This document shows, piece by piece, positions 43,850 to 52,615 of a stretch of 64,000 bases of DNA. The notes under the pieces are model-generated. The model was not told the origin of the DNA and did not search any database. It saw nothing but the letters and a program-made list of their open reading frames with translations. This DNA comes from Streptomyces olivochromogenes. Lineage in GTDB: Bacteria; Actinomycetota; Actinomycetes; Streptomycetales; Streptomycetaceae. The position numbers and the translations under genes are program-made. The DNA is taken from contig NZ_KQ948461.1 of the NCBI RefSeq assembly GCF_001514115.1, positions 1 through 64,000 on the forward strand. The letters are read 5' to 3'. The stretch's first letter is position 1, and the number at the start of each line of letters is the position of its first letter.

Positions 43850-44376
43850 GCGACGCGGACGTGGCAGCGCTGCTGCTGGTACGGGTGGTCCTGGGGACCG
43901 TGATGATCGCGCACGGACTCAACCACTGGCGGGGCGGCGGCCGGATCGAGGGCACGGCCCGCTGGTTCTCCGGGCTCGGGCTACGGCGGGGCAAGCTTCA
44001 GGCGTGGATGAGCGTGGTCACCGAAGTCGGCGCGGGCGCCCTGCTGATCGCCGGGCTGCTCACCCCGCTGGCCTGCGCGGCGGTCATCTCCGTGATGCTG
44101 GTCGCGGGCGTCCTCGCGCACCGGCCCAACGGATTCTTCGTCTTCAAGGAGGGCTACGAGTACGTCCTCGTCCTCGCGGTGGTCTCGCTGGCCCTGGCGG
44201 TACTGGGACCCGGCAGGCTCTCCGTGGACCATGCCGGGGACATCGAGGTGACCGGCTGGGCCGGCGGCGGCATCGCCCTCGGGGTGGCCGTGGCGGCGAC
44301 GGCCGGTCTGCTCGGCGTGTTCTGGCGCCCGGCACCCAGGACTCAGGAGGCCCGCCGATGCGCGTCGGATTCATAG
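43846..44376 (+). CDS. DoxX-family membrane protein
   Basis: This 176-residue protein has four hydrophobic helices, with LVRVVLGTVMIAHGLNHWRG at the start as in DoxX proteins. It is probably a small integral membrane protein linked to redox steps. The TTG at 43846 follows GGGAGG and overlaps the hydrolase stop; GTG 43861 is an alternative. The last helix may be followed by a short basic tail. Confidence 0.78.
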   Translation: MSDADVAALLLVRVVLGTVMIAHGLNHWRGGGRIEGTARWFSGLGLRRGKLQAWMSVVTEVGAGALLIAGLLTPLACAAVISVMLVAGVLAHRPNGFFVFKEGYEYVLVLAVVSLALAVLGPGRLSVDHAGDIEVTGWAGGGIALGVAVAATAGLLGVFWRPAPRTQEARRCASDS

Positions 44377-45176
44377 GTCTGGGCAGTCAGGGCGCCCCCA
44401 TGGCGCGCCGGATCGTCGACGCGGGCTTCGGGACGACCCTGTGGGCACGCCGTCCCGCCTCGCTCGCCCCCTTCGACGACACGCCCGCGAAGCGTGCCGT
44501 GTCCCCCGCCGAACTGGCCGCCGCCAGCGACCTCGTGTGCGTCTGTGTCGTCGACGACGCCGATGTGGAGGAGGTCGTCGCGGGGGATCGCGGGGTGCTG
44601 GCGGGGCTTCGGCAGGGAGGGGTGATCGCCGTGCACAGCACCGTCCACCCCGACACCTGTCACCGTCTCGCCGACCGGGCCCGCGCCCACGGGGTCACGC
44701 TGATCGACGCGCCGGTGAGCGGCGGTGGCCCGGCGGCGGCCGAGGGCCGTCTGCTGGTGATGGTCGGGGGCGAGTCCGGCACCGTCCGGTTCTGCCGCAA
44801 GGTGTTCGAGACGTACGGCGATCCCGTGGTCCACATGGGCCCGTTGGGCTCCGGGCAGCTCACCAAACTCCTCAACAACGTGCTGTTCACGGCGAATCTC
44901 GCCACCGCGGCGGGCACCCTCGCCCTCGGCCGGGAGTTCGACGTCGATCCCGCCGCACTCGCCGAGGTGATGGCCCACGGCAGTGGATCGAGCTTCGCAC
45001 TGGGCCGGATCGCGGCGGCCGGCGGGACCCTCGACCGCATCGCGGCCCAGGCCGGACCGCTGCTGCGCAAGGACGTCCGGCTGGTGGCCGATCTGGCCGG
45101 CGCGGCCAAGGCCTCGACCGGCATCGTGCTGGACGCGGCTGACACCACCCTCGCCCTGATCGAGCACGAGCGCTGA
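44358..45176 (+). CDS. 3-hydroxyisobutyrate-dehydrogenase-like NAD(P) oxidoreductase
   Basis: This 272-residue beta-hydroxyacid dehydrogenase has the N-terminal Rossmann loop GFIGLGSQGAPMARRI, the substrate loop DAPVSGGGPAAAEG and catalytic Lys in GSGQLTKLLNN. It would oxidise a branched 3-hydroxy acid, which fits a pathway producing branched fragments. AGGAGG lies before ATG 44358, and the gene overlaps the DoxX gene by 19 bases. Confidence 0.92.
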   Translation: MRVGFIGLGSQGAPMARRIVDAGFGTTLWARRPASLAPFDDTPAKRAVSPAELAAASDLVCVCVVDDADVEEVVAGDRGVLAGLRQGGVIAVHSTVHPDTCHRLADRARAHGVTLIDAPVSGGGPAAAEGRLLVMVGGESGTVRFCRKVFETYGDPVVHMGPLGSGQLTKLLNNVLFTANLATAAGTLALGREFDVDPAALAEVMAHGSGSSFALGRIAAAGGTLDRIAAQAGPLLRKDVRLVADLAGAAKASTGIVLDAADTTLALIEHER

Positions 45177-45287
45177 GCCCCGGCCGTAAGGCGCCGGGCG
45201 CCAAACGGTGCGTGTTCGAGGGGTCCCCTGACTGCGACGGCAAACGTAGTGTTGCGTCGGCACGGTCCGTCGCGGGAGGGGTACCGG

Positions 45288-45854
45288 ATGAAAGAGACCC
45301 GGCGCGAGGAGATCCTTGAGGCGGCCCTGCGGGTGTTCGCGGAGCGGGGCTACCGGGGGACCTCGATCGACGCGGTCGCCGAGCGGGCGGGACTGACCCG
45401 GCAGGGCGTGCTGCACTACTTCCCGAGCAAGAAGAAGCTCTTCATGGCGCTTTTGCGCTTCAGGGAGGACCTCAACCGCGAGCACCTCCTCGGCCATGAC
45501 GACAAGGACGACTGGCCGGGGCTGTTCGCCGAAGTGGTCGCCTACGACCACACCCACCCCTGTCTGGCCCAGGTCCACAGCGTGATGCTGGCCGAGGGCG
45601 TCACGGGAGGAGACCCGGCGCAGCAGTACCTGCACGACCACTACGAGACCATGCAGGCGCTGATGATGGCCCGGCTCACCGAGCGGTACGGCGAGCGCCT
45701 GCCGAGCGGTCTGGCCCCGCGGGCCGCGGCCCGGGCCATGCTGGCGATGCTCGACGGCATGCAGCAGCAGTGGCTCCTGGACGGCGAGCAGGACGACTAC
45801 CCCGAGATCATGCGGGATGTGCTGTCCGTGCTGCTGGGGTCCACGCCCGTATGA
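45288..45854 (+). CDS. TetR-family regulator
   Basis: This 188-residue regulator has an HTH at about residues 8-55 (REEILEAALRVFAERGYRGT, then LTRQGVLHYFPSKKKLFMAL) and a TetR_C-type helical domain. I chose ATG 45288 (GGGAGGGG upstream). It has its own 110-bp upstream region with a loose palindrome (CGACGGCAAACG/TGTTGCGTCG, about 45235-45260), not the GAGAAT type, so it may respond to a different ligand. Its 3' end overlaps the convergent hydrolase gene by 47 bases. Confidence 0.88.
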   Translation: MKETRREEILEAALRVFAERGYRGTSIDAVAERAGLTRQGVLHYFPSKKKLFMALLRFREDLNREHLLGHDDKDDWPGLFAEVVAYDHTHPCLAQVHSVMLAEGVTGGDPAQQYLHDHYETMQALMMARLTERYGERLPSGLAPRAAARAMLAMLDGMQQQWLLDGEQDDYPEIMRDVLSVLLGSTPV

Positions 45855-46536
45855 AGTCGCCCATGGCGGTGACGGTCTCCGGGTGCAGGCTGGGCGCGTC
45901 GGGCCGGATCCGCAGGTCCACCGTGACCCCGGAGCGCGCCGCGCGGGTGGCGAACCCCAGGGAGTCGTCCAGCAGGGGATCGGTGCCCGCCGCGAGCAGT
46001 TGGACGGGGGGCAGCCCGTGGAGGTTGGCGTGCAGCGGGCTCAGCAGCGGATCGGTCGGCGAGGTGCCCGCGGCGTAGTGCGCGCAGCGGCGCCGCAGTT
46101 CGGGGACGTCGAAGGTCGGATCGGCCGCCGCGTTGAGCAACAGGCTCGGGGAGTCCAGGGTCAGGTCGAGCAGCGCCGAGTTGAGCACCCCGCACAGGGG
46201 CGGCGGGGCTCCGAGGTCCCGCAGCCGCACCAGCAGGGCGGCCGCGAGCCCGGCCCCCAGCCGCTCGCCGGCCACCGCCACCGGTCCCCTGGACTCGCAG
46301 TGGTCGTACGCGGCGTGCACGTCGTCCAGCGCGTCGGGGAAGGTGCCCCCGTAGCGGGCGCAGACCACGACGGCGTCCGTCCACAGGGCGAGGCGGCTAG
46401 CCAGGTCGAGCGCGGCCTCCGGGGTGCACGAGAGGTGCCGGTCGCCGTGCAGATAGAGCACGACCAGTTCGGTGCCGCCGGGCGGCCGTACGACCGGACC
46501 GACGGGGCTCGTCTCCACCTGGACCTCACTTGCCAC
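45808..46536 (-). CDS. Hormone-sensitive-lipase-like hydrolase lacking the nucleophile Ser
   Basis: This 242-residue alpha/beta-hydrolase-fold protein is related to HSL-type esterases (YLHGDRHLS in place of HGGG). At the nucleophile elbow the expected GDSAG is GERLG, so Arg 92 replaces Ser. The Asp (AAGTDPLLDD) and a C-terminal His (SLHPET) remain. It is probably non-hydrolytic, perhaps a ligand-binding or accessory protein. The gene overlaps the crotonase stop by 11 bases. Confidence 0.72.
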   Translation of the reverse strand: MASEVQVETSPVGPVVRPPGGTELVVLYLHGDRHLSCTPEAALDLASRLALWTDAVVVCARYGGTFPDALDDVHAAYDHCESRGPVAVAGERLGAGLAAALLVRLRDLGAPPPLCGVLNSALLDLTLDSPSLLLNAAADPTFDVPELRRRCAHYAAGTSPTDPLLSPLHANLHGLPPVQLLAAGTDPLLDDSLGFATRAARSGVTVDLRIRPDAPSLHPETVTAMGDFIRAWTPAARTAHPA

Positions 46537-47245
46537 GGGACATCACCTTCTCCGCTGCTCGCCAGTGTTCGTCGGCCACCCACAGGCGGGCGAAGGCGCG
46601 CGCCGCCTCGGTCGCCGGTACGGCGCCGCTCATGACGTGCTTGATCTCCCGCGCCGGGACGGAGGCGAGGGAGCGGGCCAGGGCGCGCCAGCCCTCGTCG
46701 AAGTCGGCCCGCGGCAGCACCCGGTCGATCAGCCCGAGCCGCTGGGCCTCCTCGGCGCCGAGCACGGTTCCGGAGCCGGCGAGCATCAACGCCCGCCCCC
46801 TGCCGATCAGTTCCGCGAGCCGCTCGGCACCGCCCCACGCGGGCATGATCGCGAGGTTCACCTGGGTGAAGCCGATCCTGATGTCGTCGGCGGCCACCCG
46901 GATGTCGGCGGCCATGGCGAACTCGGCGCCGCCGCCCAGGGCATGGCCGTTCAGGGCGGCGATCACCGGGCCGGGGAAGCGCGCGAGCCGGTCGCAGATC
47001 CCGCGCATCCGCAGGGCCATGGCCGTCGCCTCGTCCTCGGTGCGGATCGCGGCCAGTTCCTTCAGGTCGCCGCCCGAGACGAAGGCCCGGTCGCCCGCGC
47101 CCCTGACCACCAGGGCCAGGGCGTCCGCGGCCGCGTCGAGGGCCTTGTCCAACTGGTCCATGGTGGTCGGCGCGATGGCGTTGCGGGCGTGCGGACGGTC
47201 GATGGTGATGACCGCGAGCCCTTGGTCCAACTCAAGATCAACCAT
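46526..47245 (-). CDS. Crotonase-fold enzyme without the hydratase Glu pair
   Basis: This 239-residue protein has crotonase segments FVSGGDLKEL and GHALGGGAEFAMAAD. The positions of the two hydratase Glu are Gln (FTQVNLAIMP) and Leu (GRALMLAGSG), so ordinary hydration is unlikely; isomerase, hydrolase, decarboxylase or ring-opening activity are alternatives. It starts about 20 bases downstream of a tandem regulon operator and is co-transcribed with the nucleophile-less hydrolase. Confidence 0.83.
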   Translation of the reverse strand: MVDLELDQGLAVITIDRPHARNAIAPTTMDQLDKALDAAADALALVVRGAGDRAFVSGGDLKELAAIRTEDEATAMALRMRGICDRLARFPGPVIAALNGHALGGGAEFAMAADIRVAADDIRIGFTQVNLAIMPAWGGAERLAELIGRGRALMLAGSGTVLGAEEAQRLGLIDRVLPRADFDEGWRALARSLASVPAREIKHVMSGAVPATEAARAFARLWVADEHWRAAEKVMSRGK

Positions 47246-47263
47246 GCAGGCTTCTCCATGGGT

Positions 47264-47300
47264 GAGAGTGTTATTCTCGTTAAGTGAATATCGTATTCTT
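47264..47300. promoter_or_regulatory. Regulon operator, tandem pair
   Basis: GAGAGT-GTT-ATTCTC (47264-47278) matches the consensus with one change, and GAATAT-CGT-ATTCTT (47286-47300) is a weaker copy. Their centres are exactly 22 bp apart. They control the gene starting at 47245. Confidence 0.7.
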
Positions 47301-47354
47301 GCGAGAGATGGCGGTCCAGACCGACGCTGCCCCCTTCTGGCCGCGCGGCGCGCG

Positions 47355-48362
47355 TCAGTCCTCGTAGACGACGGTGATGTCCGGGGTCACCGGCTCGCCC
47401 TGACAGGTCAGCACCCAGCCCTCGGTGACCTCGTCGTCGTCGAGCGCGTTGTTGACCCGCATCTTGGCCTCGCCCTCGGTGACCTGGGCGATGCAGGTGC
47501 CGCAGTTGCCCGACTCGCAGGAGAAGGGCGGCATGAGACCGGCCCGGCGCGCGCTCTCCAGCAGGGTCTCGCCGGAGTGCCGCGGCACCGAGCGCCGCTT
47601 GCCGGCGAGGACGATGCTGACCGTGCCCTCCTTCTCCGCCGGGGCCGCGCTCCCGCTTCCCGGGTTGCCGGGAGTCTCCTCGGCCGCCGGGGTGAAGCGT
47701 TCGGCGAAGATCTGATCGGCCTCGACGCCGTGCACGAGCAGGGCGCGCTCCGCCAGGTCCATGAAGGGCGCGGGGCCGCAGAGATAGAAGTCCGCGTCCA
47801 CATCGACGCCGGCGAACTCGCGCACCAGGAGATCGGTGATGAAACCCCCCTGGTCGTCCAGGTGGTGGCGGATCTCGAACCGGTCCGGGTGCCGCTCGGC
47901 CAGTTCGGCCAGCGCGGACCCGAAGATGATCGAGTCGGCGTCCCGGTTGGCCGACAGGACGCGGACGTGCCGGTTCGTCGTCGCCAGCGCGGTCTTGACG
48001 AGCGACAGGACCGGCGTGATGCCGCTGCCCCCGCAGTAGGCCACCAGGGGCTCGTCGGTCTCCCGCAGACAGAACACCCCGGCGGGTGCCGTGGTCTCTA
48101 TGACGTCGCCGGGTGCGAGATGTTCGTGCATCCAGTTCGACACCAGGCCTCCCGGCACGCGCTTCACCGTCGTCATCAACTCGTCGTCGGTCTCCGGGGA
48201 ACTCGACATCGAGTAACTGCGCAGGGCGCCACAGGCCCTGACCGTCAGGAACTGTCCGGCCCGGTAGGGGAACGGGGCGTCGAGCACGTATGTGCGCGTG
48301 TCGGCTGTCTCCTGGACGATCCGCTTGATCCGGACCGGGTGGAAGCCGTGGTCTCGTACCAT
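47355..48362 (-). CDS. Flavin-dependent reductase with 2Fe-2S domain (KshB/PaaE type)
   Basis: This 335-residue electron-transfer protein has an N-terminal FAD domain (LRSYSMSSSP is the RxYS flavin motif), an NAD domain (GGSGITPVLSL) and a C-terminal plant-type ferredoxin domain with Cys in CESGNCGTC and LTCQ. This layout is that of KshB, the reductase for Rieske oxygenases, so the oxygenase at 31295 is its probable partner. It is a single-gene unit, divergent from the ligase operon across a tandem operator. The ATG is five bases past the operator edge. Confidence 0.92.
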   Translation of the reverse strand: MVRDHGFHPVRIKRIVQETADTRTYVLDAPFPYRAGQFLTVRACGALRSYSMSSSPETDDELMTTVKRVPGGLVSNWMHEHLAPGDVIETTAPAGVFCLRETDEPLVAYCGGSGITPVLSLVKTALATTNRHVRVLSANRDADSIIFGSALAELAERHPDRFEIRHHLDDQGGFITDLLVREFAGVDVDADFYLCGPAPFMDLAERALLVHGVEADQIFAERFTPAAEETPGNPGSGSAAPAEKEGTVSIVLAGKRRSVPRHSGETLLESARRAGLMPPFSCESGNCGTCIAQVTEGEAKMRVNNALDDDEVTEGWVLTCQGEPVTPDITVVYED

Positions 48363-48366
48363 GTGT

Positions 48367-48405
48367 GGAATTTAGCTTCTCCCTCTGCGAGAGTGCAATT
48401 CTCGC
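48367..48405. promoter_or_regulatory. Regulon operator, tandem pair in divergent promoter
   Basis: GCGAGAGT-GCA-ATTCTCGC (48387-48405) has one inner mismatch. GGAATT-TAG-CTTCTC (48367-48381) is a degenerate copy centred 22 bp away. They lie between the reductase start (48362) and the ligase start (48427). Confidence 0.72.
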
Positions 48406-48426
48406 GCCGAGGAGGGAGCTCTCGCC

Positions 48427-49975
<1,549 letters not shown>

Positions 49976-49977
<2 letters not shown>

Positions 49978-49990
49978 GAATAGGATTCTC
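49976..49990. promoter_or_regulatory. Regulon operator upstream of amidohydrolase operon
   Basis: GAGAAT-AGG-ATTCTC has perfect 6-bp arms, overlaps the stop of the preceding ligase, and contains TAGGAT, an ideal -10 hexamer. It suggests an internal promoter for 50013 onward. A weak copy (GCGAAG-GAG-GATCTC) is centred 22 bp downstream, over the Shine-Dalgarno. Confidence 0.75.
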
Positions 49991-50012
49991 GTAATCAGCG
50001 AAGGAGGATCTC

Positions 50013-51191
50013 ATGCCGTCGCGCGTGTTGCCCTATCCGTTGTTCGACGCCGACAACCACCTGTACGAGACGGAGGACGCCCTCACCCGGTACCTGCCGA
50101 AGCAGTACGAGGGCGCCATCCAGTACGTGCAGGTGAAGGGTCGTACGAAGATCGCGATCCGCGGTCAGATCAGCGACTACATCCCCAACCCCACGTTCTC
50201 GGTGGTCGCCCGGCCGGGGGCGTGGGAGCAGTACTTCCGGGAGGGCAATCCGGAGGGCAAGTCGCACCGCGAGCTGTTCGGCGAGCCGATGAAGTCCATT
50301 CCCGCGTTCCGTGAGCCGGGTCCGCGTCTGGAGCTCATGGACGAGATGGGGATCCAGCAGGCGCTGAACTTCCCGACTCTGGCCAGCCTGATCGAGGAGC
50401 GGATGCGGGACGACCCGGAGCTCATCCACGCGGTCGTCCACTCGCTCAACGAGTGGCTGTACGACACCTGGAAGTTCAACTACAAGGACCGGATCTTCAC
50501 CACGCCGGTGATCAGCCTGCCGATCCTGGACAAGGCGATCGCCGAGCTGGAGTGGTGCCTGGAGCGCGGAGCGCGCTCGATCCTCGTCCGGCCCGCCCCG
50601 GTCCCCGGGTTCGGCGGCTCGCGGTCCTTCGCGCTGCCGGAGTTCGACCCCTTCTGGAAGCGGGTCGAGGAGGCGGGGGTACTGGTGTCGATGCACTCCT
50701 CCGACAGCGGCTACTCCCGGTACTCCAGCGACTGGGAGGGCAAGAGCCAGGAGATGACGCCGTTCCAGGCGCAGACCTTCCGGATGCTGGGCGAATGGCG
50801 GCCGGTCACCGACTCCGTGGCCTCCTGGGTCTGCCACGGGGCGCTGTTCCGCTTCCCCGAGCTCAAGGTCTCGGTCATCGAGAACGGATCCTCCTGGCTG
50901 GTGCCGCTCCTCGACCAACTGGCCGACGTCTACAAGAAGCAGCCGCAGGGCTTCCTGGGCGACCCGGTCGAAGAGGTCAAGAACCGGATCCACATCAGCC
51001 CGTTCTGGGAGGAGGACATGGCCGAGCTGGCCGGGATCATCGGCGTCGAGCGGGTGCTGTTCGGCTCCGACTACCCCCACCCCGAGGGCCTGGCCGACCC
51101 GGTCACCTACGTCGACGCGATCCAGGGCATGAAGGAGGCCGACCAGGCCAAGATCATGGGCGGCAACCTGGCCCGGTTGATCGGCGTATGA
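50013..51191 (+). CDS. Amidohydrolase_2 (ACMSD-like) family protein
   Basis: This 392-residue barrel protein of the ACMSD/decarboxylase-hydrolase group begins with FDADNHLYE (metal D-x-D-x-H). His in VSMHSSDSG and Asp in FGSDYPHPEG complete the expected metal site. Members decarboxylate or hydrolyse C-C bonds in aromatic and alicyclic catabolism. GAAGGAGG lies before the ATG, and the stop overlaps the next ligase gene. Confidence 0.88.
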   Translation: MPSRVLPYPLFDADNHLYETEDALTRYLPKQYEGAIQYVQVKGRTKIAIRGQISDYIPNPTFSVVARPGAWEQYFREGNPEGKSHRELFGEPMKSIPAFREPGPRLELMDEMGIQQALNFPTLASLIEERMRDDPELIHAVVHSLNEWLYDTWKFNYKDRIFTTPVISLPILDKAIAELEWCLERGARSILVRPAPVPGFGGSRSFALPEFDPFWKRVEEAGVLVSMHSSDSGYSRYSSDWEGKSQEMTPFQAQTFRMLGEWRPVTDSVASWVCHGALFRFPELKVSVIENGSSWLVPLLDQLADVYKKQPQGFLGDPVEEVKNRIHISPFWEEDMAELAGIIGVERVLFGSDYPHPEGLADPVTYVDAIQGMKEADQAKIMGGNLARLIGV

Positions 51192-52615
51192 ACGGGGAGA
51201 CCATCCCGCGGATGGTGCTGAGCGCGGCCGACCGCTTCGGTGACGCCGAAGCGGTCGTGGACGGTCGACTCCGGCTCACCTTCAGGGAGTTGGCCGATCG
51301 CGTGCGCAGGGCCGCGGGGGCGTTCGCGGCGGCCGGTGTCGGCAGGGGCGACCGGGCGGCCGTCTGGGCGCCCAACTCCGCCGAGTGGATCATCGCGGCC
51401 TTCGGGCTGCTGACCGCCGGCGGCGTCCTGGTCCCGGTCAACACCCGGTTCAAGGCGGACGAGGCGGGCGACATCATCCGCCGCAGCGGAGCCAAGGTCG
51501 TCCTCGTCGAGAAGGGCTTCCTCGGTCTGGACTTCGAGGTGCCGTCCGGCGTGCCCGTGATCGACATCAAGTCGGACTTCCTCGCGAGCGGTTCGCCCTA
51601 CGAGGCCGAGGTGAGCGGCGACGACGTGTGCGACATCGTGTTCACCTCGGGGACCACCGGGCGGCCCAAGGGCGTGCTGATGACACACGCCCAGACACTC
51701 CGGCTGTACGCGGAGTGGTGCGACCTGGCGGACCTCAGGGAGGGCGACCGCTATCTGATCGTCAACCCCTTCTTCCACATCTTCGGCTACAAGGCGGGCT
51801 GCATCACGTCCCTGATCCGGGGCGCGACCATCCTCCCGGTGCCGGTCTTCGACGTGGACCGGGTCCTCGAACTGGTCGAGCGCGAGAAGGTGACGGTCCT
51901 GCCGGGCCCGCCCACCCTCTACCACTCGTTGCTGGCCGCACAGGGCGGCCACGACCTGTCCTCGCTGCGGGTGGCCGTCACGGGAGCCGCCGACATCCCG
52001 GTCGACCTCGTCCGCAGGATCGTCAGCGACCTGCCCTTCCGCACCGTCATGACGGGCTACGGCCTGACCGAGGCGGGCACGGCCACGGCCTCGCGGCCCG
52101 GCGACTCCTTCGAGGACATCGCGACGACCGTCGGAACCCCCTGCGACGGCGTCGAGATCAGGATCGCGGACGACGGAGAGGTCCTGGTGCGCGGGTACAG
52201 CGTCATGCGCGGTTACCTCGACGACCCGGCCGCGACCGCCGAGGCGATCGACCCGGACGGCTGGCTGCACACCGGGGACCTCGGGACGCTCGACGACCGG
52301 GGCCGGCTGCGGATCGTCGGCCGCAAGAAGGACATGTTCATCGTGGGCGGCTTCAACGCCTACCCGGCCGAGATCGAGGGCTTCCTGATGGAGCATCCGG
52401 CCGTCGCCCAGGCCGCCGTGATCGGCGTACCGGACGAGCGGCTCGGCCAGGTGGGCAAGGCCTTCGTGGTCCCTCGCGGGGCCCTCGCGGCAGGCGAGCT
52501 GATCGCCTGGAGCCGGGAGCGGATGGCCGGGTTCAAGGTGCCCAGGTATGTGGAGTTTCTCGAAGAGCTGCCGCTGAACGCCACCGGCAAGGTGATGAAG
52601 GACCAATTGCGATGA
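51188..52615 (+). CDS. AMP-dependent acyl-CoA ligase, FadD3-like
   Basis: This 475-residue ligase has P-loop FTSGTTGRPKGVLMTH, YGLTEAG, TGDLGTLDDRGRLRIVGRKKD and the adenylation Lys in NATGKVMKDQL. Its compact form resembles FadD3, which activates the C/D-ring propionate of steroids, so a bulky cyclic acid is plausible. It overlaps the amidohydrolase gene and the mutase gene (ATGA at both ends). Confidence 0.92.
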   Translation: MNGETIPRMVLSAADRFGDAEAVVDGRLRLTFRELADRVRRAAGAFAAAGVGRGDRAAVWAPNSAEWIIAAFGLLTAGGVLVPVNTRFKADEAGDIIRRSGAKVVLVEKGFLGLDFEVPSGVPVIDIKSDFLASGSPYEAEVSGDDVCDIVFTSGTTGRPKGVLMTHAQTLRLYAEWCDLADLREGDRYLIVNPFFHIFGYKAGCITSLIRGATILPVPVFDVDRVLELVEREKVTVLPGPPTLYHSLLAAQGGHDLSSLRVAVTGAADIPVDLVRRIVSDLPFRTVMTGYGLTEAGTATASRPGDSFEDIATTVGTPCDGVEIRIADDGEVLVRGYSVMRGYLDDPAATAEAIDPDGWLHTGDLGTLDDRGRLRIVGRKKDMFIVGGFNAYPAEIEGFLMEHPAVAQAAVIGVPDERLGQVGKAFVVPRGALAAGELIAWSRERMAGFKVPRYVEFLEELPLNATGKVMKDQLR

